A stretch of 64,000 bases of DNA, from assembly GCA_963847345.1 (NCBI GenBank), contig CAWJZU010000018.1:1-64000 (forward strand). Direction: 5' to 3'. The DNA comes from DATARH01 sp963847345 (GTDB taxonomy: Bacteria; Pseudomonadota; Alphaproteobacteria; ATCC43930; CGMCC-115725). This document shows positions 33,877 to 43,414 of this stretch, in pieces; within the stretch, counting starts at the first letter, position 1, and the number at the start of each line of letters is the position of its first letter. The notes under the pieces were generated by a model that searched no databases, was not told the origin of the DNA, and was given only the letters and a program-made list of their open reading frames with translations. Both the position numbers and the translations under genes were made by a program.

Positions 33877-36800
33877 ATGAAGTGCTCGAGTAGCGATGTG
33901 AAACCGCTCACCGATCTCGCTCGCTCTATCGCCGAACGCCCGCGCGCCGTCCGGCTGTTTGGGGCGCCCGAAGGATATGATGCCGCCTCGATCGGCACCT
34001 TGCTGACAGCGACCGGCGCCGATACCTGGCTGCATGTCTGCCGCGATGACGGCCGCATGGCGCGGTTCGCCGCGGCACTCGCATTCTTTCACCCGCACCT
34101 CGACGTGATGAATTTCCCGGCCTGGGATTGCCTGCCCTATGACCGGGTGTCGCCGAACGCTGACATTGTCAGCCGCCGCATCGACGTGCTGACAAGACTC
34201 GCGGCCGGCACCCAGAAGCGGCCATTCGTGCTGCTTACGACGGTCAACGCCATCGTGCAGCGCGTGCCGCCGCGCCGGCTGTTCGACGGGCGCGTCCTCC
34301 AGCTCGGTCCCGGCGGGCGCATCCCGCTCGACCGCCTGCAAGGGTTTTTCCGCAACAACGGCTATATCCGCACCGATACCGTGCGCGAGCCGGGCGAATA
34401 CGCGGTGCGCGGCGGCATCGTCGATCTCTGGCCGTCCGGCGCGCAACAGCCGATCCGGCTCGATTTCTTCGGCGACACGCTCGAAAGCTTGCGCGGCTTC
34501 GACCCGCTGACGCAGCGTTCGATCGGAGCGATCGACGATTTCGTCCTGCGCCCGGTCAGCGAGGTCCTGCTCGACGATGCCGCGATCCAGCGCTTCCGGT
34601 CGCGCTACCGCGGGGCGTTCGGTGCGGTCGGGACCGACGACCCGCTTTACGAATTGATCAGCGCCGGGCGGCGGCAGGCCGGCATGGAGCACTGGCTGCC
34701 GTTCTATTACGAGACGCTCGAAACGCTGTTCGACTACGTCCCCGGCGCGGCGGTCTCGCTCGATCACCAGGCGGAGGAGGCGCGGGCGCACCGTCTCGAC
34801 TCGATCGCCGATTTCTACGCCGCCCGGGACACGATCAGCGCCGCTTCTCGCGGCACCGCGCCCTTATACCGCCCGGTCAAGCCCGACCGGTTGTTTCTCG
34901 GCGAGGCCGAGTGGGTAAAGGCGCTGGCCGGCAGGGCGATGGTGCAGCTGTCGCCCTTCGCGATGCCGGCGGTAGATCTCCCGCGCGAATGCCCCCACCC
35001 CAACCCTCCCCCGCCAGCGGGGGACGGAGCAGAAAATCCGCCGCCGCTGTCTTCCCCCTCCCCCGCAAGCGGGAGAGGGTCGGGGTGGGGGTCTACCGAC
35101 GCGTTCGAGGCCGGCGCCCGCCCTGCAAAAAATTTCGCGGCCGAACGCGCCAGCCCCAACCTCAACCTGTTCGACGCGGTGCGCGATTACCTCGCGGCCG
35201 CGCAGAAATCCGGCAAGCGCGTGGTTATCGCCGCCTACAGCGAAGGCTCGGCCGACCGGCTCGCCACGGTGCTGCGCGAGCACGGCGTCGCCGAACTGCG
35301 CCGCATCGCCGACGCCGCCGCCCTCGCGAAATTGCCGGCAACGCGCGCAGCCGGCCTCGCGCTGTTGCCGCTCGAACAGGGTTTCGCGACCGACCACCTG
35401 CTATTTCTCGGCGAGCAGGACATTCTCGGCGACCGCCTCGCGCGCACGCCGCGGCGCCGCCGCAACGTCGACGAATTCATCACCGAGGCGGCGAGTCTGT
35501 CGCCCGGCGATCTCGTCGTCCACGCCGAGCACGGCATCGGCCGCTACGAGGGGCTAGAAACGCTCGATATCGCGGGCGCGCCGCACGATTGCCTGAAGGT
35601 CCTCTATGCCGGCGACGACCGGCTGTTTGTCCCGGTCGAGAACATCGAGGTCCTGTCGCGCTACGGCTCGGAGGACACGCCGGCGCAGCTCGACAGGCTC
35701 GGTGGGGTCGGCTGGCAATCGCGCAAGGCCCGCGTCAAGCAGCGCATCCGCGAGATCGCCGGAGAACTGATCCGCATCGCCGCCGAGCGTCAGCTACGTC
35801 CCGGCGAAACGATGGCGCCGCCGGAGGGGATCTACGAGGAATTCGCCGCCCGTTTCCCGTATCCCGAGACCGACGACCAGCTCCGCGCGATCGAGGACAC
35901 GCTGACCGACATGGCTTCCGGCAAGCCGATGGACCGGCTCATTTGCGGCGATGTCGGGTTCGGCAAGACCGAGGTCGCGCTGCGCGCCGCCTTTGTCGCG
36001 GCGTTCGGCGGCGGGCAGGTCGCGGTGATTGTCCCGACCACGCTGCTCGCGCGCCAGCATTACCGCAATTTCACCGAGCGTTTTGCCGGACTGCCGCTGC
36101 GCGTCGCGCAGCTGTCGCGCATGGTGAACGCCAAGGAGGCGAAGCAGGTCAAATCCGACCTCGCCGACGGCAAGATCGAGATCATCGTCGGCACGCACGC
36201 GCTGCTCGCGAAAGACGTGCGTTTCAGCCATCTCGGCCTTGTCATCGTCGACGAGGAACAGCATTTCGGCGTGTCGCAGAAGGAGAAGCTGAAGCAGCTC
36301 AAGGCCGATGTGCATGTCCTGACGCTGACCGCGACGCCGATCCCGCGCACGCTGCAACTGGCGCTATCCGGCGTGCGCGAGATGAGCATCATCGCGACCC
36401 CGCCGGTCGACCGCCTGGCGGTGCGCACCTTTGTGACGCCCTACGACCCGGTCGTCGTGCGCGAGGCGATCCTGCGCGAGCGCGACCGCGGCGGCCAGAT
36501 CTTCTATGTCGCGCCGTACATCGCCGACCTCGACGAGGTGCGCCAGGAACTGCGCGCCATCGTCCCCGAGATCCGCGTCGCGGTCGCGCACGGGCGCATG
36601 GCGCCGACCGAACTGGAAAACGTCATGACCGCGTTCGACGAGCGTGCCTATGACCTGTTGCTGTCGACCAACATCATCGAATCCGGTCTCGACATCCCGA
36701 CCGCGAACACGCTGATCGTGCACCGCGCCGACATGTTCGGCCTCGCGCAGCTTTACCAACTGCGCGGCCGCGTCGGGCGCGGCAAGCTGCGTGCCTATTG

Positions 36801-37590
36801 CTATCTGACCCTGCCCGAAAAGAAGAAACTTGCGCCGACCGCGACCCGGCGGCTCGATGTGATGCAGACCTTGGACACGCTCGGCGCAGGGTTCCAGCTC
36901 GCCAGCCACGATCTCGACATCCGCGGCGCCGGCAATCTCTTGGGCGACGAGCAGTCCGGCCATATCCGCGAGGTCGGCATCGAACTCTATCAGCATATGC
37001 TCGAGGAGGCCGTCGCAGCGGCCAAGACCTCGGGCGGGCTCGACGGCCAAGCCGCATCCGAGGAGGAATGGAGCCCACAGATCACGCTCGGCATGCCAGT
37101 TCTGATCCCGGAGGGCTACGTCGCCGATCTCGGCGTCAGGCTCGGTCTTTATCGCCGCCTCGCGCAGCTCGACAGCCGCCGCGAGCGCGACGCCTTCGCC
37201 GCCGAGCTGATCGACCGCTTCGGCCCGCTGCCGCGCGAAGTGGAAAACCTTTTGCAGATCATCGCGATCAAGCGCGACTGCCGAGAGGCCGGCGTCGAAC
37301 GCGTCGAGGCCGGCCCGAAAGGCGCCGTCGTCACCCTGCGCAACAACCGCTTCGCGAACCCGGCCGGACTCGTCGAGCTGATCCAGAAACACGCCGGCAC
37401 GTTACGTTTGCGTCCTGACCAGAAACTCGTCTATCTGCGCAACTGGGACGACAAACCCACCCGCCTCAAAGGCGTCTCCGGCCTGCTGCAAGCCCTCGTA
37501 AAACTAGCCCGCGCCGCCACCCCCGAAGCCCCCCCAGCCCCAATGCCCCGCCCGACGCCGGAACTGGTCAAGGCGCGCAGCGGCCGGTAG
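33877..37590 (+). CDS. mfd: Transcription-repair coupling factor Mfd
   Basis: A 1237-residue ATPase that removes stalled RNA polymerase and recruits UvrA. The UvrB-like N-terminal part is present (RFAAALAFFHPHLDVMNFPA, VREPGEYAVRGGIVDLWPSG). The RNA polymerase-interacting domain follows (PGDLVVHAEHGIGRYEGLET). The RecG-like motor has Walker A GDVGFGKTEVALRAA near residue 690, the DEEQHFG box near 790, ATPIPRTLQLALSG, and YQLRGRVGRG. The C-terminal TRCF domain ends it. Residues about 372-405 (PHPNPPPPAGDGAENPPPLS and SPSPASGRGSGWG) are not Mfd sequence: they are the translation of a palindromic repeat inserted in frame. The frame is otherwise intact. Confidence 0.95.
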   Translation: MKCSSSDVKPLTDLARSIAERPRAVRLFGAPEGYDAASIGTLLTATGADTWLHVCRDDGRMARFAAALAFFHPHLDVMNFPAWDCLPYDRVSPNADIVSRRIDVLTRLAAGTQKRPFVLLTTVNAIVQRVPPRRLFDGRVLQLGPGGRIPLDRLQGFFRNNGYIRTDTVREPGEYAVRGGIVDLWPSGAQQPIRLDFFGDTLESLRGFDPLTQRSIGAIDDFVLRPVSEVLLDDAAIQRFRSRYRGAFGAVGTDDPLYELISAGRRQAGMEHWLPFYYETLETLFDYVPGAAVSLDHQAEEARAHRLDSIADFYAARDTISAASRGTAPLYRPVKPDRLFLGEAEWVKALAGRAMVQLSPFAMPAVDLPRECPHPNPPPPAGDGAENPPPLSSPSPASGRGSGWGSTDAFEAGARPAKNFAAERASPNLNLFDAVRDYLAAAQKSGKRVVIAAYSEGSADRLATVLREHGVAELRRIADAAALAKLPATRAAGLALLPLEQGFATDHLLFLGEQDILGDRLARTPRRRRNVDEFITEAASLSPGDLVVHAEHGIGRYEGLETLDIAGAPHDCLKVLYAGDDRLFVPVENIEVLSRYGSEDTPAQLDRLGGVGWQSRKARVKQRIREIAGELIRIAAERQLRPGETMAPPEGIYEEFAARFPYPETDDQLRAIEDTLTDMASGKPMDRLICGDVGFGKTEVALRAAFVAAFGGGQVAVIVPTTLLARQHYRNFTERFAGLPLRVAQLSRMVNAKEAKQVKSDLADGKIEIIVGTHALLAKDVRFSHLGLVIVDEEQHFGVSQKEKLKQLKADVHVLTLTATPIPRTLQLALSGVREMSIIATPPVDRLAVRTFVTPYDPVVVREAILRERDRGGQIFYVAPYIADLDEVRQELRAIVPEIRVAVAHGRMAPTELENVMTAFDERAYDLLLSTNIIESGLDIPTANTLIVHRADMFGLAQLYQLRGRVGRGKLRAYCYLTLPEKKKLAPTATRRLDVMQTLDTLGAGFQLASHDLDIRGAGNLLGDEQSGHIREVGIELYQHMLEEAVAAAKTSGGLDGQAASEEEWSPQITLGMPVLIPEGYVADLGVRLGLYRRLAQLDSRRERDAFAAELIDRFGPLPREVENLLQIIAIKRDCREAGVERVEAGPKGAVVTLRNNRFANPAGLVELIQKHAGTLRLRPDQKLVYLRNWDDKPTRLKGVSGLLQALVKLARAATPEAPPAPMPRPTPELVKARSGR
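34992..35091. repeat. Palindromic repeat inserted in frame in mfd
   Basis: About 100 bp bounded by 21-base inverted arms at 34992-35012 and 35071-35091, differing at only a few positions (CCCCCACCCC outer part; GGGGTGGGGG on the other side). Inside are two smaller hairpins, CCCCCGC-CAGC-GGGGG and CCCTCCCCCGC-AAGC-GGGAGAGGG. The type is a repetitive intergenic palindrome, here translated as a proline/glycine/serine-rich insert without stop codons. Confidence 0.75.
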
Positions 37591-37710
37591 GCATTGAGCT
37601 AAATCAAAAGTTCCATATGGCGACGGCGAGTTCACCTGCGGTATTGTCTCGCCGGGCCTGTAAACTGACACCCTCCGAAGACGGGCGGCGTGCGAACAGG
37701 GGAGCAAGCG

Positions 37711-39014
37711 ATGAGTGAGACCCGGCCTGCCGGGGCCGCGACCGTTTCGGCATATCGATGGCGTGCAGATCGTGATCGGCATCACTGCATGGTGATGATC
37801 GCCAATCTGCAATACGGCTGGACGCTGTTCGTGTTGCCGATCGACGCGAAGTACCACTGGGGCCGCGCCGCCATCCAGGTCGCGTTCACCATTTTGTGTT
37901 GACCGAGAAGTGGCTCGTGCCGCTCGAAGGCTGGTTTGTCGACCGTTCGGGCCAAAAATCGTCGTGCTGATCGGAGGCACTTGTGGCGCCGGCGTGGGCG
38001 CTGAATTCGATAGCGGATTCGCTGACCCTGTTCTATGTCGCCGCGGCGCTCGGCGGCACCGGCGCCGGCGCCGTGTACGGGACCTGCATCGGCAACGCGC
38101 TGAAATGGTTTCCCGACCGGCGCGGCCTGTGCGCCGGGCTGACCGCGGCCGGGTTCGGCGCCGGCTCGGCGCTTACCGTCATCCCGATCCAGCAGACGAT
38201 CGCAGGCCACGGCTACGAGGCCGCCTTTCTGTATTTCGGGCTCGGCCAGGGTATTGTCATCGTGCTGCTTTCGCTGCTGTTGCGGGCGCCGCTTCCCGGT
38301 GAGACGCCGGTAGGCGCGGCAAGGCTTTTGCAGACCGTGCGCGATTACACGCCGTGGGAGATGCTGCGCAGCCCGGTCTTCTGGGTGATGTATGTGATGT
38401 TCGTGATGGTGGGGGCTGGCGGCCTGATGGCCACCGCGCAGCTCGCACCGATCGCGCGTGACTTCCAGGTGGACAAAGTCCCGGTCAGCCTGCTTGGGAT
38501 CACGCTGCCGGCGCTAACCTTCGCGCTGACGATCGACCGCGTGCTGAACGGGTTGACCCGGCCCTTCTTCGGCTGGGTGTCCGACCATATCGGGCGCGAG
38601 AACACGATGTTCATCGCCTTCGCGCTCGAAGCGGTCGGGATCTGGGCGCTGAGCGCATTCGGCCACGACCCGCTCCATTTCGTGCTGCTGAGCGGGCTCG
38701 TGTTCTTTGCCTGGGGCGAGATTTACAGCCTGTTTCCGTCGACCTGCACGGACACGTATGGGGCGACCTACGCGACGACGAATGCGGGACTGCTCTATAC
38801 GGCGAAGGGGACGGCCGCTCTGTTGGTGCCGTTCGCCAACGTGCTCGCGCAGGATACCGGAGGCTGGCATGGCGTGTTCGTCGTCGCCGCGGCGATGAAC
38901 ATCGTGGCGGCTTTCGCGGCCCCGCTGGTGCTGCGCCCAATGCGCAACCGCCATAAGGCCGCGCAGACGGTTGACATGCCGCCCGCTCCGGCGCCGCGGC
39001 AGCGCACGGCCTAA
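37711..39014 (+). pseudogene. OFA-type MFS transporter (oxalate/formate antiporter family), 5' part frameshifted
   Basis: From the ATG at 37711 (MSETRPAGAATVSAYRWR) the 5' 280 bases hold family sequence in changing frames: QIVIGIT, then MVMIANLQYGWTLFVLPIDA and YHWGRAAIQVAFTI, then FGPKIVVLIGGT, then WALNSIADSLTLFYVAAALG. At least three indels fall between 37765 and 37990. From there a single frame runs to 39014 with AVYGTCIGNALKWFPDRRGL, ALTVIPIQQTIAGHGYEAAF and SDHIGRENTMFIAFALEAVG. OFA proteins exchange small carboxylates such as oxalate and formate. As written it cannot give a full protein. Confidence 0.75.
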
Positions 39015-39167
39015 TCGCGCCAGGGGAGCGGAACGCGCCGGCGTGGCGCGTTCGGAGATGCCGGCCAAGCTTTCGGCCTGTGCAATTTGCACGGCGCGAA
39101 TCTTAAACAGGGCGCAATCGATCGCCTGGATCACGACCGATGCTCGATCAAGATCCCCTTGTCCCGC

Positions 39168-39548
39168 TCAGCCCGATGGGACGTGTCGCCTACGGGCCTG
39201 AGGTGACGATTCCGTGTCGCCATTCCCACCACCGATCCGCGGCCGCGCGGCGCGCTGGCCTTCCATTACCTCCTCCCGGATACCGATGCCTGCGATCATC
39301 ATCTCGACCGTGAAGGCAAGCACCCCGCCCAAGGCGGAAACGACAGCCAGCCCGAACAGCACCAGCCCGATCTCCGTCTCGCGCAGCGAGCCGATGAATA
39401 GCGTCAGCACCGAGGCGCAGGTCGCGGCCCCGCCGATCGCGGCGAGAACGACCGCTACGTCGAGCGTCACGGATCGCCGATAAAAGTTCCTCAGATGGCG
39501 GTCAGGAGCCGGATTTCCGCCGTGTCGGCCATCGCGAGAAGCCTTCAT
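39168..39548 (-). CDS. DUF2721-like membrane protein, probably N-terminally truncated
   Basis: A 126-residue frame. Its middle, LRNFYRRSVTLDVAVVLAAI, ATCASVLTLFIGSLRETEIG and LVLFGLAVVSALGGVLAFTV, forms two long hydrophobic helices and resembles the second half of DUF2721 proteins. The first helix and linker of that family are missing; the N-terminus (MKASRDGRHGGNPAPDRH) is unrelated. The last 30 residues are polar. There is no RBS. It is likely a truncated, perhaps dead gene. Confidence 0.45.
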   Translation of the reverse strand: MKASRDGRHGGNPAPDRHLRNFYRRSVTLDVAVVLAAIGGAATCASVLTLFIGSLRETEIGLVLFGLAVVSALGGVLAFTVEMMIAGIGIREEVMEGQRAARPRIGGGNGDTESSPQARRRHVPSG

Positions 39549-40308
39549 GGCCCTCTTCCGAACTGACCGACATCATCGCCGAGCGGCTCACGCTTTGCCG
39601 GGATCCGGCCGATGACAATTCCTCGAACTGGCGGTCAAAACCGCGACGAGCCGGCGAAAGCCGACGCGTTCGTCTCCGCAATAAAGCTGACAAGAAGGTT
39701 GCTGTCGGCGCATAACCCGCTCGCGGAAGGTTCCTGCGAAAAAGGTACGGACGGGTCACCGAGCGTTACGAAGCGTTACACCATCCCCCTTTGCGATCAC
39801 CCACCCGCAAAAATACCGCTTTGGGAACGGATCTCAGGCTCAACGGGCAGACCGAAAAACTACTAACACGCCACCAATTGGCGAGGCAGCGAGCCGGCGA
39901 AAGCCGGCTCGGCAGCTCACGGAATGTGCTTATGAGGCGCTAAAAGGAAGGTGCGTGTTCGAACGTTCAGCGAAGGTGCGTCGGGTACCGCGATCGTGCT
40001 TGTTGGCCACCGAACGTTACGATGTGTTACACAATGTCACGAAGCGGCCGCAAGGGCAAGCGGCATTTTTCGACAAATGCGATTTTTTTGGCCTCCAGTG
40101 GGAAAGCTGCCACGCGGTGCAGCCAAACCGGGCGGTGCTACGGTCTCTTGCCTCGGCGGCGATGCGTTTCAGCGGCCCGCCAGAGTTTTTGATGCTGCGG
40201 CATTGCCTCTGCCTGTAATCCCCGGGACCGGCGGATCGACCACAAGGCTCGGGCCTGCTATTCTCGGGCGGCGCCGTCCGGCGCACAATGTCGGGAGCTT
40301 AGCGGTCA
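39549..40308. other. 760-bp gap without a convincing gene
   Basis: No frame gives a recognisable protein. Two related 25-base words, 39761-39785 and 40012-40036, share the pattern GA(G/A)CGTTACGA..(C/T)GTTACAC and differ at a handful of positions. They may be remnants of a duplicated regulatory or repeat sequence. A minus-strand reading near 39690 (ADSNLLVSFIAETNA) vaguely recalls a PIN-domain start but has no start codon in context. Confidence 0.35.
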
Positions 40309-41460
40309 TTGCCCGAACCGTCCACGCAACGCGACCTGCGTCTCGATTTCTTTCGCGGGTTGTCGCTCATCTTCATCTTCATCGATCACATCCCGTATAA
40401 TATCTTAAGCTATTTTACGCTACAGTCGAATACGTTTTTCGATGCGGCAGAAGTGTTCATTTTCATTTCGGGCTATACCGCGGCGCTGGTCTATGGGCGC
40501 CGGCTCACCACCAAGGGCGCGATCTACGCCACCGCGCAGGTATGGCGGCGCGCCTGGACGCTGTACGTCGCACATATTTTCCTGTTCGTGCTTTTCATTG
40601 CTGAAGTATCATATACTGCGGCGACGTTCAAAAACCCGATGTATAACGACGAGATGCGTGTCGCGGATTTTCTCGACGAGCCGCACGTGGCTGTCGTGCA
40701 GGCCTTGATGCTGCGCTTTCAGCCGGCATTCCTCGACATCCTGCCGATGTACATCGTCCTCCTGCTGATATTTCCGGTGGTGCTGCTCGGGCTGCGGCGG
40801 CACTGGATGATGGTGCTGGCACCGTCGGCGGCCCTCTATGTGGTGGTTCAGGTTTTCGATATCTCGTTTACCGCCTACCCGGAGGGGCATTGGTATTTCA
40901 ACCCGCTCGCGTGGCAGTTCCTGTTTGTGTCGGGAGCGGTGCTGGCCCATCTGAATGCGGAGGGTCGCGACTTCACGCGCCTGCTGCGTGTCATCTTCCC
41001 GATCGCCGCGCTGGTCTTTGTCGCCGCACTCGTCGTGCGGGTCAGCTGGACCTGGCACACGCTGTGGGAGCCGGTGCCGCCGCTGCTGCTGAAACAGCTG
41101 TGGCCCGCGCCGAAGGACGATCTGTCGCCGATCCGGCTGATCCCGTTTTTCTCGCTGGTAGTGCTGGTGGCCGTGCTGGTCCCGCCGCACGCCAGCTTTC
41201 TAAGGCGCCGGGGCGCGCGCCCGCTGGTGACGGCCGGTCAGCAATCGCTGGAAATCTTCTGCCTCGGAATCCTGCTCTCCGCGCTGGCTCACGTGCTGAT
41301 CAACGAATTGGGCTATTCGCTGGGCCTGCGGCTCGCGGTCAACGTGGTCGGAATCGCGATTATGCTCGCCGCCGCCCAGGGGTTGGAGTGGTACAAGGCG
41401 CTGGATCGCAGTCCGGCACAGCGGCCAACGGCGGCCCCGGTCGGGCGAGCAGCGCAATGA
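40309..41460 (+). CDS. opgC: OpgC-family membrane acyltransferase
   Basis: A 383-residue integral membrane protein of the OpgC family, which adds succinyl groups to osmoregulated periplasmic glucans. RDLRLDFFRGLSLIFIFIDH contains the conserved His of these acyltransferases. FFDAAEVFIFISGYTAALVY is another hallmark, and about ten hydrophobic helices follow. The start is TTG at 40309 with GGGAG upstream. Its stop overlaps the next start (ATGA), so it is coupled to two SGNH genes. Together they likely modify a periplasmic or surface polysaccharide. Confidence 0.88.
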   Translation: MPEPSTQRDLRLDFFRGLSLIFIFIDHIPYNILSYFTLQSNTFFDAAEVFIFISGYTAALVYGRRLTTKGAIYATAQVWRRAWTLYVAHIFLFVLFIAEVSYTAATFKNPMYNDEMRVADFLDEPHVAVVQALMLRFQPAFLDILPMYIVLLLIFPVVLLGLRRHWMMVLAPSAALYVVVQVFDISFTAYPEGHWYFNPLAWQFLFVSGAVLAHLNAEGRDFTRLLRVIFPIAALVFVAALVVRVSWTWHTLWEPVPPLLLKQLWPAPKDDLSPIRLIPFFSLVVLVAVLVPPHASFLRRRGARPLVTAGQQSLEIFCLGILLSALAHVLINELGYSLGLRLAVNVVGIAIMLAAAQGLEWYKALDRSPAQRPTAAPVGRAAQ

Positions 41461-42239
41461 GGTGGCCTTTGCCGCGCCGGTTCACCCGGGTGGCGCTTGG
41501 GGCGTTGGTTGTTGTGGTATTGGCCGCAACGGTGACGTCCAGGGCCGCGCCGCCCGGTCAGGACAGCGTCGAGCGTCCGGCGTGCACCATGCCGCCGGAA
41601 ATGATCGAAACGGCCCCCAGCCTGCCGCATCTGGCGGCCGCGATCCGCCACAACAAGCCGGTCCGCATCGTCGTGATCGGCGGCGGCTCGACAAAGGGCA
41701 CGGCGGCCGGCTCACCTGAAAACGCCTATCCACAGCGTTTGCAAGTGGCGCTGCAGAAGCGGTTTCCCGAAGTGCCGATCACGGTCATCAATCAGGGCAT
41801 GCCGCGTCAGACCGCGCGCCAGATGGTGCGGCGCTTTCCGACAGAGGTGTCCGAGGACGAGCCTACCCTGATCATCTGGGAGGTCGGGATCAGCGACGCA
41901 GTGCGCGGGATCGATCTCGACGAATTCGCGTCGGCCTTGCAGGCGGGCATCGATTTGGCGAAAAATCGGGCAATTGACATCATGCTGGTCGACATGCAGT
42001 TCTCGCGCAGGGCGACCACGATGATCGACTTCGACCACTATCTCGACACGATCCACCGCGTCGGCGAGATGAACGACGTCTCAGTGTTCCCGCGCTTCGC
42101 GGTGATGCGGTACTGGAGCGATGAAAAGGTGTTCGACTACGAGGATGTACCGGAAAGCGAGCGCGCTCGGCTGGCGGCCGAGGTATACGACTGCCTTGGT
42201 CGGGCGCTCGCCGAGGCGATCGCCAAGGGCGTGCGATGA
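41457..42239 (+). CDS. SGNH/GDSL-like exported protein, probably inactive
   Basis: A 260-residue protein with an N-terminal signal or anchor (FTRVALGALVVVVLAATVTS) and an SGNH fold. Block I is VVIGGGSTKGTAAGSPENAY with the Ser; block II is VINQGMPRQTARQM with the Gly. Block III reads IWEVGISDA where GxN is expected, and no C-terminal DxxH is present. The Asn and the Asp-His pair are therefore lost, and it is probably a non-catalytic partner or binding protein. It overlaps opgC by four bases and the next SGNH gene by four bases. Confidence 0.75.
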   Translation: MRWPLPRRFTRVALGALVVVVLAATVTSRAAPPGQDSVERPACTMPPEMIETAPSLPHLAAAIRHNKPVRIVVIGGGSTKGTAAGSPENAYPQRLQVALQKRFPEVPITVINQGMPRQTARQMVRRFPTEVSEDEPTLIIWEVGISDAVRGIDLDEFASALQAGIDLAKNRAIDIMLVDMQFSRRATTMIDFDHYLDTIHRVGEMNDVSVFPRFAVMRYWSDEKVFDYEDVPESERARLAAEVYDCLGRALAEAIAKGVR

Positions 42240-43087
42240 CGCGCCGCGCGGCACGCGCGTTCGGCGCCGCCATTACCCTGCAGTTTCTGCTGCAAGCGCC
42301 AGCGGTCGGTGCGGAACCCGCGTGTCCGACGCCGCCCGCTCTGTTGTCGATCGTGCCCACTTTGAACTATGTCGCCGCGAAGCTCGCGAAACGCGGAAGG
42401 CTGAGGGTTCTCGCAATGGGTTCGTCCTCGACCGAGGGGGTTGGCGCCAGTCATCCGGCGGCGAGCTATCCGAGCCAACTCGAAAGCGAATTGCGGAAGC
42501 GCCTTCCGGGTGTCGACATCCGCGTCATCAACCGGGGCAAGCGAGGCGAAGACGCGCCGGAGGAACTCATCCGCCTCGAGCGCGATGTCGTCGTCGACGA
42601 TCCCGACCTGGTGATTTGGCAGATCGGAACGAACGCGGCGCTGCGCAGCCTGGATCCGGGCATAGAACGCGATGTGCTGCGGCGCGGTATCGGCGTGATC
42701 AAGAAAAGCGCGGCCGATGTCGTTCTGATGGACCTGCAATACGCGCCGGGGGTCCTCGCCTCGCCGGCGCATGCGGCGATGGTAAAGCTGATCGCGGAGA
42801 TAGCCGAGCGGAATCGGGTCGGTCTGTTCCGACGGTTCGAGATCATGCGGTACTGGCTTTCCGCCGAACCGGCCGACGCGTCGGGCGCCGCGTCGCCGAG
42901 CGAGGCTAAACCGGCGATCTCGACGGACGGGCTGCACATGACGGATCGCAGCTACGCCTGCCTGGCGGCCGGGCTGGCCGAGGCCATCGTGCGCAACTGG
43001 CGGCAGTATCAGGTGGAACACTCGCCGGCCGCGCGCTTCGCCGTGCTGGTCGGCAGTGTCGATTCGGACGCGGGCGAGGGGCCATGA
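42236..43087 (+). CDS. SGNH/GDSL hydrolase, exported
   Basis: A 283-residue paralogue of the previous protein, with all catalytic blocks. A signal peptide, AFGAAITLQFLLQAPAVGA, is followed by LRVLAMGSSSTEGVGASHPA (block I Ser), VINRGKRGEDAPEELIRLER (block II Gly), IWQIGTNAALR (block III Asn) and ISTDGLHMTDRSYACLA (DxxH). It should act as a periplasmic esterase or acetyltransferase, perhaps trimming acyl groups placed by OpgC. The 5' overlap with the upstream gene (ATGA) shows translational coupling. Confidence 0.82.
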   Translation: MTRRAARAFGAAITLQFLLQAPAVGAEPACPTPPALLSIVPTLNYVAAKLAKRGRLRVLAMGSSSTEGVGASHPAASYPSQLESELRKRLPGVDIRVINRGKRGEDAPEELIRLERDVVVDDPDLVIWQIGTNAALRSLDPGIERDVLRRGIGVIKKSAADVVLMDLQYAPGVLASPAHAAMVKLIAEIAERNRVGLFRRFEIMRYWLSAEPADASGAASPSEAKPAISTDGLHMTDRSYACLAAGLAEAIVRNWRQYQVEHSPAARFAVLVGSVDSDAGEGP

Positions 43088-43217
43088 GGCGCACGAGCCT
43101 CAACAGGCACCGCGTGCCCAGAGAGCGCCGAGCGCAGCGCGCCCCTTGGCCGAGAGCGCTTCGGCAGGCAGACGGGGCGAAAAGCCGACGCCGAGGCGCC
43201 GTGAGCCGCGCGGCTGC

Positions 43218-43233
43218 TTAATTCGCGGTTAAC
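43218..43233. promoter_or_regulatory. CtrA-type binding box
   Basis: TTAATTCGCGGTTAAC is a perfect match to the TTAA-N7-TTAAC site of CtrA, the master cell-cycle and development regulator of alphaproteobacteria. It lies 70 bases before a possible 36-codon ORF (43304) and 390 bases before prkA. Confidence 0.5.
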
Positions 43234-43303
43234 GAACAAAATCTGGATTGGGAATCGCGCGGCCCTCATATAGCCTAAGGACAAGCACCATCGGGGGCAC
43301 ACG

Positions 43304-43414
43304 ATGCTGAACGTTCCCCGTGCGTTGAGAAGAGATGCCGCAGGGGAGCCGGCGGGGAACGAGGCCGAGGCGCCGGTCGGCTGCGATGCAACGCCGACCG
43401 CAGAAATGCCATGA
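43304..43414 (+). CDS. Possible 36-residue small protein
   Basis: The ATG has GGGGG seven bases upstream and opens MLNVPRALRRDAAGEPAGNE, ending CDATPTAEMP. It is hydrophilic and not recognised. The only support is the RBS and the CtrA-type box 70 bases upstream. The rest of 43088-43583 shows no gene and is presumably the regulatory region of the prkA operon. Confidence 0.25.
   Translation: MLNVPRALRRDAAGEPAGNEAEAPVGCDATPTAEMP

Noticed and set aside
39612..39760. PIN-domain gene remnant on the minus strand
   Set aside because: Only a short ADSNLLVSF-like string fits; no start codon in context and no further motifs.
39955..40218. 87-codon plus-strand ORF before opgC
   Set aside because: No RBS, no family, and composition like non-coding DNA; not enough support.
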